Shown piece after piece: positions 33,726 to 44,378 of a DNA stretch of 64,000 nucleotides. Origin of the DNA: JBBSDP01 sp963754335 (GTDB lineage Bacteria; Planctomycetota; Phycisphaerae; Tepidisphaerales; Tepidisphaeraceae); contig CAVWFQ010000010.1 in NCBI GenBank assembly GCA_963754335.1, positions 1,785,131-1,849,130 of the forward strand, read 5' to 3'. A program made the position numbers and the translations under genes. The notes beneath the pieces were generated by a model. The model was given only the letters and a program-made list of their open reading frames with translations. It was not told the origin of the DNA and did no database searches. Each line of letters opens with the position of its first letter. The first letter of the stretch is position 1.

Positions 33726-34792
33726 CCGACACCAACGCCTCAGTACCGAAGTTTCGCGTCGCCATGACGGCTGATTTTTACGACGCCGCGGGCACGCCCA
33801 AATATCCGGATCTTGGACTATCCGTATTTGAAGGTCATCCGCAGATTCAATGCGTTCCGTTCGCCGAGCATCGCCCGCAGATTGGCCCGGACCAGATCGG
33901 GGCGGCACAAGGCGTCATTGTTCTCACCCCGGCGGTGACAGCGCAAAGCGTTTCAAATCCGGATCATTTGCTGGCCATCGGGCGGTTTGGCGTCGGTTAT
34001 GATGCCGTCGATGTTCGCGCCTGCACCGAGGCCAATGTATTGGTCTATATCACCGCCGGCGCGGTTGACCGACCGGTGGCCGAGGCTGTGGTCGGATGGA
34101 TGATCGCATTGTCGCATCAGGTTCGCGCCAAGCACGACCTGGTCCGAACCGGCCGCTGGGATGCGCGATCCCAATTCATGGGACGCGAGCTGCGCGACCG
34201 GACGCTGGGCGTCATCGGCCTGGGCGGCATCGCGCGGAAGCTGATCGAACTGCTGGCCGGCTGGGGGATGAAGCCGCCTATCGCCTTTGATCCGTTCCTG
34301 ACTCCCGAGATAGCCGCAAAAATGGGCGCGCGCCTTGTGTCGCTGGATGAACTGATGAGATCCGCGGACTTTGTTTCGTTGCACTGTCCGCTCACCGACA
34401 AAACGCGCGGATTGATCGGAAGCCGCGAACTGTCGCTCATGAAGCCCGAGGCATGGCTCATCAATACCGCCCGAGGCGGAATCGTGGACGAAGACGCATT
34501 ATTCGATGCTCTGAAACGCAGGCAGATCGCGGGGGCGGCGCTGGACTGTTTTGCCCAGGAACCGGTTACCAAACCACATCGATTCGGCGAGCTCGACAAT
34601 GTGCTCATGGCCCCCCACTGCATCGCCTGGACCAACGAGCTGTTTCGCGATATCGGACATATGGCCTGCCAGGGGATGCTCGATTTATCCGAAGGCCGAA
34701 AGCCGCGCGGCGTCCTGAATCCGCAGCTCTTCGACAGCTCTGTCTTTCAAGCCAAATGGGCGCGCTGGAGCGGGAAGGATGCGCCCCAATGA
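33722..34792 (+). CDS. D-isomer-specific 2-hydroxyacid dehydrogenase
   Basis: Family signatures in order: GVGYDAVDV, GVIGLGGIARKLIEL (cofactor glycines), TARGGIVDEDAL (catalytic Arg region), and APHCIAWT (catalytic His). The protein is about 356 residues when started at the ATG at 33722. It could reduce a 2-keto acid or oxidise a D-2-hydroxy acid in the operon pathway. ATGA overlaps on both sides. Confidence 0.85.
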   Translation: MTDTNASVPKFRVAMTADFYDAAGTPKYPDLGLSVFEGHPQIQCVPFAEHRPQIGPDQIGAAQGVIVLTPAVTAQSVSNPDHLLAIGRFGVGYDAVDVRACTEANVLVYITAGAVDRPVAEAVVGWMIALSHQVRAKHDLVRTGRWDARSQFMGRELRDRTLGVIGLGGIARKLIELLAGWGMKPPIAFDPFLTPEIAAKMGARLVSLDELMRSADFVSLHCPLTDKTRGLIGSRELSLMKPEAWLINTARGGIVDEDALFDALKRRQIAGAALDCFAQEPVTKPHRFGELDNVLMAPHCIAWTNELFRDIGHMACQGMLDLSEGRKPRGVLNPQLFDSSVFQAKWARWSGKDAPQ

Positions 34793-35601
34793 GCGATCGG
34801 CTCAAGAACCACATCGCCTGGGTCAGCGGGGCCGCGTCCGGCATGGGCGAAGCGATCGCGCGCCTTTTCGCCGCCGAGGGCGCCTCAGTCATGCTCGCGG
34901 ACGTCAATACAGCTCAGGGTCGAGCGGCGCACGAACGCATCGCAAAGGCCGGCGGACAAGCGGAATTCTCCGACTGCGACGTGACACAGGAACAGCAGGT
35001 CCGCGCGTCGCTCAACCAAACCGCGGACCGATTCGGCGGAATCCAGATCATCGTCAACTGCGCCGGCATCGTGCAGGTGAAGCAATTGCACGAATCAACT
35101 GAAGCCGACTGGGATCGCGTGATGAACGTGAACGTGAAATCGATTTTCTTCGCGATCAAGCACGGCATCGGACATCTTCGCCGCCAGCCGAGAAGTTACG
35201 TCGTCAACATCGGATCGGTGGGCAGCTTCATCGCACAATCGTCTACCCCGGCCTACACCGCTTCAAAGGGAGCGGTGCTTCAACTGAGCCGTTCGATCGC
35301 ATTGGACTACGCCGCCGACGGAGTCCGGTGCAATTGCATCTGTCCGGGCATCACGGATACGCCGATGCTTCGAGAACATCTGAACAAATCCCCCGACCCC
35401 GAGGCGAAGCTCGCCGAGCGCCTGCGGCGTGTCCCGATGGGAATTGCCCTGACGCCGGATGACATCGCCAAATCCGCTCTCTATTTTTCCTGCGAGGATT
35501 CGGCGGGGGTGACGGGCACTTCCCTCATTGTCGATTGCGGCTATCTCGCCGCCGCCGAGTGGGAACATCCGGGGCGGACGCGATTTATGGAGGGCAAATG
35601 A
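34789..35601 (+). CDS. SDR-family dehydrogenase, sugar-operon gene 6
   Basis: Classical SDR of 270 residues: WVSGAASGMGEAIA, NCAGIV, the Ser in IGSVGS, and YTASKG. Paralogous in function class to the gene at 31229 but different in sequence. Non-phosphorylating fucose and rhamnose routes use two SDR steps, which would fit two SDR genes. ATG overlaps the previous stop by 4 nt. Confidence 0.85.
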   Translation: MSDRLKNHIAWVSGAASGMGEAIARLFAAEGASVMLADVNTAQGRAAHERIAKAGGQAEFSDCDVTQEQQVRASLNQTADRFGGIQIIVNCAGIVQVKQLHESTEADWDRVMNVNVKSIFFAIKHGIGHLRRQPRSYVVNIGSVGSFIAQSSTPAYTASKGAVLQLSRSIALDYAADGVRCNCICPGITDTPMLREHLNKSPDPEAKLAERLRRVPMGIALTPDDIAKSALYFSCEDSAGVTGTSLIVDCGYLAAAEWEHPGRTRFMEGK

Positions 35602-36437
35602 AATCGCCGCTGGCTTGCGCTGATTTTTCGTTCCCGCTGCTGGGCCACGATGCCGTTCTGGATCTGATCGGCGCGCTCGATTTCGATGGCGTTGATATTG
35701 GTCTCTTCGAGGGTCGCTCGCACCTTTGGCCGTCGCGCGAGTTCAGGAATCTCTCACGCGCCGCCAGACAGCTCTCCCGAAAGCTGTCCGATCGAGGACT
35801 GAAAGCCGCGGACATCTTTTTGCAGATGAACGCCGATTTCGTCCCCTTCGCCATCAACCACCCGCAAGCGAGCCGGCGGCGCAAGGCGCGCGACTGGTTC
35901 TCCCGCGCGCTGGAATACGCCGTTCGCGTCGGATCGAAACATCTGACGACACTCCCCGGCGTCGCGTTTGACAGCGAAGACCCTGCCGATTCCCTCGCCC
36001 GCACCCATCACGAGCTCGCGTGGCGGCTGGAGCAGGCGCGCGACGCGAAGATCACATTCTCCGTCGAGGCGCACGTGGGATCGATCGTGTCGCATCCCAA
36101 GGCGGCCGCCGAGCTCGTCAAGTCGGTCCCCGGCCTGACCCTGACGCTCGACTATACGCATTTCACGCGGATCGGGCTCCCCGATTCGATGGTCGAGCCG
36201 TTGGTTCCACTGGCCTCTCATTTTCACGTGCGCGGCGCATGCAAAGGCCGCCTCCAGGCATCGTTCAAAGCAAACACCATCGACTACGCTCGCGCGCTGC
36301 GGGCGATGAGTCGCTGCAAATATCGCGGATACCTCGGCGTCGAATACGTCTGGATCGACTGGGAACACTGCAACGAAGTGGACAATCTTTCGGAAACCGT
36401 ACAGTTTCGGGACTTTCTGCGCACATGGAATCCTTAG
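35598..36437 (+). CDS. Sugar phosphate isomerase/epimerase-like TIM-barrel protein
   Basis: A 279-residue member of the xylose-isomerase-like TIM-barrel superfamily: GVDIGLFEGRSH, LTTLPGVAF, FSVEAHVGS with the metal Glu, TLTLDYTHFTR with Asp and His, and LGVEYVW with the closing Glu. Possible roles are isomerisation or epimerisation of the sugar acid. Its start overlaps the SDR stop, and the BMC gene begins 13 nt before its end. Confidence 0.75.
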   Translation: MKSPLACADFSFPLLGHDAVLDLIGALDFDGVDIGLFEGRSHLWPSREFRNLSRAARQLSRKLSDRGLKAADIFLQMNADFVPFAINHPQASRRRKARDWFSRALEYAVRVGSKHLTTLPGVAFDSEDPADSLARTHHELAWRLEQARDAKITFSVEAHVGSIVSHPKAAAELVKSVPGLTLTLDYTHFTRIGLPDSMVEPLVPLASHFHVRGACKGRLQASFKANTIDYARALRAMSRCKYRGYLGVEYVWIDWEHCNEVDNLSETVQFRDFLRTWNP

Positions 36438-37063
36438 GACTGATCGAGATTTCCGGATTGAGTTTGGCGCTCGTCGCTTTAGACGCGCTGGACAAATCGG
36501 CGCGGGTGCGCTTGATCGAAGTCGAGTTGAACGATCAACTCGGTGCGCTGATCAAATTCGCCGGCGACTCCGGTGCGGTGCGCGCCGCCGCGCAGGCGGC
36601 TGAATCGATCGTGCGCGAGATGCGGGGAAAAATTGTAGTCGATCTGATCAATGCCCCCGACGCCCAGACGCTGGCGACGGCCGTCGTCGGACGTGAATTC
36701 AACGCCATGATGAATTCGGAGGTGGTCTTCTCATCGGCCGTCGGCCGTAAGCAAAATTCAGATCAAGCAACAAAGGAGAGCGCCGTGAACGGATCGTTCG
36801 CAATCGGACTGATCGAGACACAGGGGTTGACCGCCGTTCTCGAGGCGCTGGATACCGCCTGCAAGGCAGCCAACGTCGAGGTCGTCGGCCGCGAGAAGCT
36901 CGGCGGCGGGTATGTGACCGTCATCATCAAGGGAGACGTCGCCGCCGTGAAGGCCGCCGTTGACGCGGGCAAGGCAAAAGTGGAAGGACTCGGCAAACTC
37001 ATCGCCGCGCATGTGATCGCCCGGCCAAGCGAAGCAGTGCTGGGAATCCTTCCCAAGGCGTGA
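36425..37063 (+). CDS. Bacterial microcompartment shell protein with two BMC domains (BMC-T type)
   Basis: The second half is a canonical BMC domain: AIGLIETQGLTAVLEALDTA, GGGYVTVIIKGDVAAVKAAV, then AAHVIARPSEAVL. The first half (LGLIEISGLSLALVALDALD, then DQLGALIKFAGDSGAVRAA) is a divergent second BMC domain, so the protein is a tandem-domain pseudohexamer-forming trimer. Such proteins tile the shell of carboxysome-like or metabolosome organelles and can gate pores. It overlaps the upstream isomerase gene, tying a shell subunit to the sugar operon. No BMC-H or BMC-P gene lies in the window, so other shell genes must be elsewhere. Confidence 0.88.
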   Translation: MESLGLIEISGLSLALVALDALDKSARVRLIEVELNDQLGALIKFAGDSGAVRAAAQAAESIVREMRGKIVVDLINAPDAQTLATAVVGREFNAMMNSEVVFSSAVGRKQNSDQATKESAVNGSFAIGLIETQGLTAVLEALDTACKAANVEVVGREKLGGGYVTVIIKGDVAAVKAAVDAGKAKVEGLGKLIAAHVIARPSEAVLGILPKA

Positions 37064-37227
37064 TCAATCCGTTTTGGGACCCGATATTATTAGACCCATC
37101 CGCGCTGTGGACTGCATCTCGGGAGCGATTTTGACGCCCGAAACCCGCAAAAACAGCGAAAAATTGTATTTTCAGGGCGTAAGCGGTATCCTGCCCGGCG
37201 CTGGTTCCGGAAGTTCACGGAGACCTC

Positions 37228-37692
37228 TTGCCCCCACGATTTTCACGTTCACTGATATCGCTTGCGACGATTCGCGCGTTGGTTCTTCTGTGCTTTGGCA
37301 TTTTCTTCTGTGCATTAAATTCCGGATGTCAGCAGATGGCGGCGGCCCAGGCCGCCCAGTCCTCGGCCGACGCGGCACAGACGACCGCGCAGGCCGCGAC
37401 AGTTGTCGCGCAAGATACCGCCGGTGCGGCCCAGTCGGTATTGCAGGGAGCCGAGCTGATCGCCGCCGCCGCGGTGCCCGCCCCGATCCTTGCGCAGGTC
37501 AATCAGATGCTCGCCGGCAATAACCTGACGAGCTGGGGCCAGCCGATTGCGATTTACACCGCCGACCAGATGTACGTTTTCGTTTATAAGCCCGCCACCC
37601 AGGTCTTCGGCCCCCCCCGCTCGCGCGTTCTCGTCATAGACGCCATCGGTCGCACCGCTCGATTGCAGCGATTGCAGGAGCAGGGTCTGTAA
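37228..37692 (+). CDS. Lipoprotein, Ala/Gln-rich
   Basis: A TTG start with CACGGAG upstream. The N-terminus ends in a lipobox (LLCFGIFFCALNSGC) and a low-complexity helix of Ala, Gln and Thr follows (AAQAAQSSADAAQTTAQAAT), then a short folded part (IAIYTADQMYVFVYKPATQ). This architecture resembles small coiled-coil lipoproteins of the outer membrane. Function unknown. It stands 164 nt past the BMC gene and may be independent of it. Confidence 0.55.
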   Translation: MPPRFSRSLISLATIRALVLLCFGIFFCALNSGCQQMAAAQAAQSSADAAQTTAQAATVVAQDTAGAAQSVLQGAELIAAAAVPAPILAQVNQMLAGNNLTSWGQPIAIYTADQMYVFVYKPATQVFGPPRSRVLVIDAIGRTARLQRLQEQGL

Positions 37693-37703
37693 GCGTTGCT
37701 TAA

Positions 37704-39172
37704 CTATGCGATGATCTGCCGAATCGGATTCGCCCCTTCCACGCCCACGAGCTTCTGATTCAACCCGTTAAAGAAATAGGTCAGGTTGTTGGGATCGAGC
37801 CCGAGCTGATTGAGGACCGTGGCGTGCAGATGCTTCACGTGGAAGGGATCGCGGATCGCGGCCGAGCCAATTTCGTCGGTTTCTCCGATGCTGACGCCTC
37901 CCTTGATCCCGCCGCCTGCCGCCCACATCGTAAACCCATACGCGTTGTGGTCGCGCCGGTCCCCGCGGCATATTCGGCGGTGGGTTGCCGGCCGAATTCA
38001 CCGCCCCAGACGATCAGCGTCTCCTCCAGCAACCCCCGTTGCTTGAGATCCTTGATCAATGCCGCAATCGGCTGATCGGTGCGGCCGGCATGGAAAGTAT
38101 GGTTCTTCACCAGATCGCCGTGCGCATCCCAGTTGTCGTCATTGGTCGCTCCGCCGGCGTAGATCTGGATAAAGCGCACGCCGCGCTCCACCAGCCGCCG
38201 CGCCAGCAGGCACTTGCGGCCGAAGTCCGCGGTCCGCTTATCGCTTAGGCCGTACATCTCCTTGATCTTCTCCGGCTCATGATCGACATCGACCGCTTCA
38301 GGCGCGTGCTGCTGCATGCGGTAGGCCAGCTCATAGCTGGCGATGCGGGCGGAGAGCTGACTGTTGTCGGCCCGCGGGGCGCGGTGATCGTCGTTCGCCT
38401 GTTTGAGCGCATCGAGCAGCCGGCGCTGCATCGGCTGCGTCACATCGGCCGGACGCTCCAGATCAAGAATGGGATCGCCGCCGGAGCGGAGGAGAACGCC
38501 CTGGTAGGTGGCGGGCATGTACCCGCTCGACCAGTTCTTGGCGCCGCTGATCGGCCCGCCGGTCGGATCGAGCATCACGACGAAACCAGGCATGTTTTCA
38601 TTGACGCTTCCAAGCCCGTAATTCACCCATGAGCCGATACACGGGCTGCCTGAAAGGATCTTTCCGGTGTTCATCTGCAGCATGGCCGAGCCGTGGATGG
38701 GTGAGTCGGCGGTCATCGAATGCAGAAACGCGATGTCATCCACGCACGTCCCCAGGTGTGGGAACAAGTCGCTGACCATCTTTCCGCACTGGCCGTATGG
38801 CTTGAACTTCCATTTCGGTCCGACCGCGCGCCCCTCGTTCTTCTTTCCGCCGCGGCCGAAGGTTTTGACGGGAATCACTTTCCCATCCAGATCGTAGAGC
38901 TTGGGCTTGTAGTCGAAGGTGTCTACATGGCTGGGGCCGCCGTACATAAACAGGAAAATCACGCTCTTTGCCTTCGCCGCGCGTTGCGATGCACGCGGCG
39001 CCACGGGATTGGCAAACGGGGTGACGCCATCGGCGGCGCGAGCCTGGCTGGCGAGAAAACCATCTTTGGCCAGCAACCCGGTCAGCGCCAGCCCGGTGAA
39101 CTTCGCCCCGGCTTCCCAGAGAAACTCGCGGCGTGTCCGCCGGCAGAACGTGTTCACAGGTCGAGAATTCAT
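37704..39172 (-). CDS. DUF1501 protein with Tat-type signal (one frame break)
   Basis: A twin-arginine type leader (RRTRREFLWEAGAKFTGLAL) opens a member of the sulfatase-like DUF1501 family: KSVIFLFMYGGPSHVDTFD, VSDLFPHLGTCVDDIAFLHS, VERGVRFIQIYAGG, LIVWGGEFGRQPTAE. The frame breaks near 37975; adding one C to GGCGCGACC gives GRDHNAYGFTMWAAGGGIKGG, the normal ending. DUF1501 genes always follow a DUF1549/DUF1553 gene, as here (39196-41086), and are planctomycete-enriched. Function unknown. Start at 39172. Confidence 0.85.
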
Positions 39173-39195
39173 GCTTCTTTGCCTTCCGCGAACGG

Positions 39196-41086
39196 TCAAT
39201 CGAGATAAACGAACTCGTTGAGATTGAGGACCATAAGGCAATACAACCGCATCGCCTGATCGGGAGTTGCGCCGTCTCGATGCTGCAAATCATCAACCAG
39301 CGTAACGCACCGCTGGAACTGCGGCGCGGTCGGCTCGCGGCTGGTGGCAAGCCGCCAGCCCAGAGAGAGCTGGGCGTTCAGGTCGCCCGGCGCTTCACGG
39401 CGCAATCGCCCCACCAGGCGCGACGCCGCGCCATTCATGAACTCACTGTTGAGCGTCGTCAGGGCCTGCGTCGGCTGCACGGTGCTGAAGCGCACGGGGC
39501 AACTGGTGTCGGTATCAGCCGCATCAAATGCTTCCAGCAGAGGAACGTGAATCGCACGCTTGGCGTGAATGTAGATGGAGCGACGCGCCTGTTCCTGCGG
39601 CGAACTTTGGCCCCAAATGTCGTTGGGGTGCGAAGAAGTTTTCAGCACACTCGCCGGCAACGTCACGAAGACGCTGGGGCCATAGACCTCGAGGTTGAGT
39701 GAGCCGTCGAGCGCCAGGATCGAATCGCGCACTTCCTCGGCCGTCAGACGACGCATGTCAAAACGCCAGAACAAATCATTCTGTGGATCAGCCGCCAGCG
39801 CTTTGGGATCCGCGGCGCCGGACATGCGATAGGCGTTGCTGGTCATGATCAGCCGATGCAGTTCCTTGATGTGCCAGCCGTCGGCAATAAAGTGGGTCGC
39901 AAGCCAGTCGATCAGCTCGGGGTGGGTCGGCTTGTCCCCTTGAATACCGAAGTTGCTGGGCGAACGGACGATGCCCCGTCCGAAGTGGTACTGCCAGATC
40001 CGGTTGACCATGACCCGGGCCGTGAGCGGGTTGGTGGGAGACGCCAGCCAGTCGGCCAGGACCGTGCGACGACCGCTGCTTTTTGCCCCGGGCATCGCGG
40101 CGGGAATCGTCGGATCGGGCGTATGGAAAATCTGAGGAAACCCCGGCTGGACCTTCTCACCGGGATTGTGAGCGCTGCCGCGCATCAGGATGAATGTGTC
40201 GGGTGAGGTCGGCGACGGCTCCTTCACGCAAAGCGCCACAACCGGCGCATGGAGGGTCTTGTCATCGCTTTCGCCCAGTGACTTCTGGCAATTGGCGCCG
40301 CCGTTGTCGTAGGGGGCAATGTTTCGAAAAAATGCGAGGAGCTTGTAATAGTCCTTTTGCGGGAACGGATCGATCTTGTGATTGTGGCAGCGCGCAGCCG
40401 ACAGTCAGGCCAAGGAACGTCTGGCCGGTGGTGGAGACCACATCGTCGAGAACATCGAAACGGGCCTGCTCACCGTCGCTGGGCTCATCGTCCCAGATGC
40501 CCAGGTGATAGTAGCCGGTGGCGTAAATCCCATCGCGCCCGCCATCGGGGAGCTCGTCGCCGGCGATCTGCTCCCTGATGAAACGGTCATAAGGCTTATC
40601 GGAGTTGAACGCGCGAATCACATAATCGCGATAGCGCCAGACATTGGGCTTGAAACTGTCGCGCTCATAGCTGTTGGACTCGGCATAGCGCACCAGATCG
40701 AGCCAGTGCCGACCCCATTGCTCGCCGTAATGAGGCGAGGCGAGAAGACGATCGACCACCCACTCATACGCGTCGGGTCGATTGTCCTCAACAAACGCCT
40801 GCACTTCGGCGAGGGTGGGAGCCAGGCCGGTGAGATCGTAAGTCGCCCGGCGAATCAGCGTAATCTTGTCGGCCGGCGGAGCGGGAGAGAGACCCGCCCC
40901 CTGCAATCGCGCAATGATAAAGGCATCAATCGGATTGGCGCACCATTCCCCGTGCTGCACCTGCGGCGGCTGGGGCTGCCGGAGTGGCTGCAAGGCCCAC
41001 ATTTCCCTCCCCTTGTCATCGATTGCATCCGCATGAACCCGCGAACCGCCCAACAGCAGCGCGAGAAGCACCCCAAGCGACCGCAT
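39196..41086 (-). CDS. DUF1549/DUF1553 domain protein with cytochrome-like CxxCH (one frame break)
   Basis: Signal peptide (LGVLLALLLGGSRVHA), DUF1549 (NPIDAFIIARLQGAGL, SPHYGEQWGRHWLDLVRYAES) and DUF1553 (LADWLASPTNPLTARVMVN, RIWQYHFGRGIV). The frame is lost at about 40396 exactly in the conserved VGCARCHNHK motif; restoring a GC dinucleotide gives CARCH, a CxxCH site. The C-terminal frame then runs to 39196. The product is probably a periplasmic redox partner for DUF1501, which is encoded 23 nt downstream on the same strand. Confidence 0.85.
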
Positions 41087-41259
41087 CGTGGGACGAATAT
41101 CCCGAGAGGTGAAAAAATTATGGTGCGCTGCATGCATCGAAAATGGCTGTCCGCGTGTACATACCAACATTGACCGGTGCTTTTTACTCTACATCGGGAA
41201 TTCGCATTTGTTCCAGCTATTTCGCTGCCATGTTATCCCGGACGTTCAAAACGCAACTT

Positions 41260-42246
41260 ATGAAATCACCACTTGCCCGACTTGCCGCCGTCGTCCTGCT
41301 CACTCTGATGCCCGCGGCCCAGGCGGCCGATTCCGCCACGGCCCCTTCCGGGGCTGGCCGGCGCATCCTGGCAGCCGATTCGTCTACTCACGTGATCGCG
41401 CTCGTTCAATGCGATCCTTCCGGCAAGGTCACCGAAGTTTTATGGCGACGTCCGGTCGGAGACGTTCATGACCTGGAGCTTCTTCCCAACGGAAACATCT
41501 TATTCGAAGAAAGCTTCACCCATCTCCTGGAGGTGACGCCGGGAATGAACGGCGCGACCGACAAGGTCGTGTGGGAGTATGACGCGGCCAAAACCAACGA
41601 CAATGGGAAGCCGGTTCAGGTGCATGCTTTTCGGCGTTTGAAAGACGGCCTGACCATGATTTCCGAATCGGGCCGGGCACGCATTATCGAAGTGGATCAA
41701 AGCGGCAAGATCGTCCATGAGATTCCCCTGCACGTCGATCATCCCAACACCCACAGCGATACCCGGCTGGTGCGCAAGCTCGAGAACGGCCATTACCTCG
41801 TTTGCCACGAGGTCGACGGAGCGGTGCGGGAATATGACAACGACGGGAAAGTGGTGTGGGATTACCCCGTCCCGCTGTTCAACCGACCCGAAGCCGGCGG
41901 ACACGGACCGGAGGCGTTCGGCAATCACGTATTTTGCGCAATGCGTCTCGACAACGGCAACACCCTGATCGCCACCGGCAACGGCCACAGCCTCCTGGAG
42001 GTCACTCCCGACAAAAAGATTGTCTGGAGTCTCACCCAGAACGAATTGCCGGGGATTCAACTGGCATGGGTGACCACGCTTCAGCGACGGGCCAACGGGA
42101 ACATTATCTTCGGCAACTGCCACGCCACTGACGCCAATCCGCAGATCATCGAGATCACACCCGAAAAGAAAGTCGTCTGGACCTTTAGGGATTTCCACCT
42201 CTTCGGCAATGCTTTGTCCAATTCGATCGTGCTCGACGCGGAGTGA
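41260..42246 (+). CDS. Secreted PQQ-like beta-propeller protein
   Basis: Signal peptide (LARLAAVVLLTLMPAAQA) then six or so blades of the Trp/Gly-Asn-x-Leu pattern (LPNGNILFEESF, VVWEYDAAK, DNGNTLIATGNGHSLLE, KKIVWSLTQNE, NGNIIFGNCHA, KKVVWTFRD). It resembles the arylsulfotransferase/PQQ-type propellers with HAxR-like motifs (VQVHAFRRL). Function unknown. Earlier ATGs at 41143 and 41230 exist; 41260 fits the signal peptide. From 42247 to 42565 no gene is seen; the stretch has two near-direct AACCGGCCAA repeats. Confidence 0.7.
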   Translation: MKSPLARLAAVVLLTLMPAAQAADSATAPSGAGRRILAADSSTHVIALVQCDPSGKVTEVLWRRPVGDVHDLELLPNGNILFEESFTHLLEVTPGMNGATDKVVWEYDAAKTNDNGKPVQVHAFRRLKDGLTMISESGRARIIEVDQSGKIVHEIPLHVDHPNTHSDTRLVRKLENGHYLVCHEVDGAVREYDNDGKVVWDYPVPLFNRPEAGGHGPEAFGNHVFCAMRLDNGNTLIATGNGHSLLEVTPDKKIVWSLTQNELPGIQLAWVTTLQRRANGNIIFGNCHATDANPQIIEITPEKKVVWTFRDFHLFGNALSNSIVLDAE

Positions 42247-42565
42247 GCGTTTGCCCGGAGTGCTGTTGCACCGCGTCCTTCCCCTCGCTTAGCCGCGCGA
42301 AGTTGGCGGGTTTGCCGGTCGCGCTGCGCAAGGTTATGGGCGCACCAATGACTGATATGCTGCTGATCGATCCATTTTTCAGGAAACAATTCGGCTCACC
42401 GTGCGTCCTAACTTTATGCGAACACAAGAGCATGCCTGGAACGAGGACGGCTCTCTCAGTGGCCCTCGAGCCGCAGGATGGCAGCTAAAGTCGCCCTTAA
42501 ACCGGCCAATAGCGCCCAAAACCGGCCAAATGCGGCCACGGGGCGGAGAAGGTTAGGATAGTTGA

Positions 42566-44253
42566 ATGGCTCGGAAACCTGGTCGCCACCTTCGCGTTCG
42601 TTTCACTCTCGGTTTGATCGCGCTGGGGTCTGTTCTTGTCTCCCGGGCAGGACTGGCCGGGCCGGCGACAGCGCCGGCGTTGCCGGCTGACTCCCTCGAC
42701 TACTCGACGCCGGACGGCGTGGGCGTTCGCATTACCGCCGACGGACTCGCATCCATCCGTTACAAGAAGCGTGAATTCGCCAGCGGCAGGTGGATGGCAT
42801 TTGCCGCCGACAACTGGTTCAGGGAATTCAAGGACCAGGCGCCGTTGGTGAAATCGGCACCGGCGCCTTCCGAGAAAAAAATCGTCATCACCGAGCGCGG
42901 CGCATCGGTCCGTCATCTGAGCGGCGACCTGATCTGCACGACCAGTTACAGTTTCGACGGGACGGATCTGACGATCTCCGCCTACGTCGAAAACACAAAC
43001 ATGCAGGCGACGCTCAACGCCGTTGGCTTTTCCGGGTTGACGTTCAGCTTCATGTCCCCGCCACACGGGCAGATGCCTGTGCAGCACATCAGTTATTTTC
43101 AAGCCAACGGAATCGCCCTCTGTCATCCCGGCCAGTGGCAGCGGATCGGCGGGACTTATGCGGCCGACGCGGAGTTAGGCGTCGGCACATCTCCCTGGAA
43201 CACGGGGCTGATGCGCACGCTGACGCTTTGGGATTATGGAAGCTGGGAGCCGGACAAACGGGAGAATTCGCCCCAGCGCAAACTCATCTATTTCGTGGTC
43301 AATCCGATCCCCCCGCGCGGAGCGGCCACTTACGATTTCAAAATCCGCATCAGCCCGGATCAGGATTGGAAGAACCTGCTTGAACCGTACCGCGACCATT
43401 TTCAACGCACGTTCGGACCGGTGCGCTACAAGGCCGATGACCGCTGGATCGCCACCGACTATCTGAACCACAGCCTGGATGCCATCGCGCCGGATAATCC
43501 GTACGGCTTCCATGGCGGCCGACGCCGGATTGATACGGCGACCGGCGCGACGGCTTTCTGCGACGCTGTTATTCCCGCACTCAGAAATCACGGCGGGCAG
43601 GGAATCATCGTCTGGGGCCAGGGAGGCGAGGATCCGCGCGGTGGAATGTACCGTCCCGATTTTGATGTGCTTCCTCCTCAGGTCGATGCGAACTGGCCGA
43701 CCATCGCCCGCCGGTTCCACGATGCCGGCCTCAAACTTGGCGTCGCCACGCGCCGCGCGACATGGCGGTGAAATCGGACTGGAAAAACGATCAGATCATC
43801 AACATCAATCCCGATGACGAGGGACATCGGCAGATGCTCTGGCGACGTTTCGACAACATGATCAAGAAAGGGTGCAATCTCTTCTATCTCGACAGCTTCG
43901 GAGACAGTTTTCAGGATGTAAAGCTCATGCGCTTTCTGCGACAGCAGCTCGGGGATCAGATCCTGACCTTCGCCGAGCATCAATGCGATGCGGTGCTCCC
44001 CTATACCGGCGGATACTCGGAAACGAGCTTCGATCCGGCTCAGGGGAACACGCCCCCTGCTTTTCGACTCTGGTCCGGGCAGACCGAATGGGAGATCGAA
44101 CAATGGCTCGCTCCCGGCTGCCAGATGGCGGCACGCCTCTACGAAGTCAAAGGGAAAATTCCGGCCGATTTCGAATCGCCGGATCATTATTTCTACTCGC
44201 ATCAGATCACCCCGCTGATGCCGGTGGACGATTTGCGCGGGTCGCGAATTTGA
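42566..44253 (+). CDS. Putative glycoside-hydrolase-like secreted protein (one frame break)
   Basis: Signal peptide (LRVRFTLGLIALGSVLVSRAGLA), an N-terminal beta-sandwich domain (residues about 30-280) and a TIM-barrel-like C-terminal part. The latter has GIIVWGQGGEDPRGGMY, DAGLKLGVATRPRDM, DNMIKKGCNLFYLDSFGDSF, and ILTFAEHQCDAVL, where the Asp and Glu of FYLDSFGDS and FAEH are candidate catalytic acids. The frame breaks near 43755: adding one C to ACGCGCCGCGC restores ATRPRDMAVKSD. Layout recalls GH36/GH31-like barrels but no family is certain. Confidence 0.6.
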
Positions 44254-44378
44254 ATGATCTTCAGAAACAGTTCTTGACGGACAACCGATGGAAATGAGGT
44301 TCGGGTGAGAATCGATAACCGTGCGAAGAAGACCGATCGCGAAGTCGCGAAAACGCGAAGGCAGACGCGAAAAAATGC

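Noticed and set aside
42247..42565. Possible gene between the beta-propeller and the glycosidase-like protein
   Set aside because: Only short frames without ribosome sites. No motif found.
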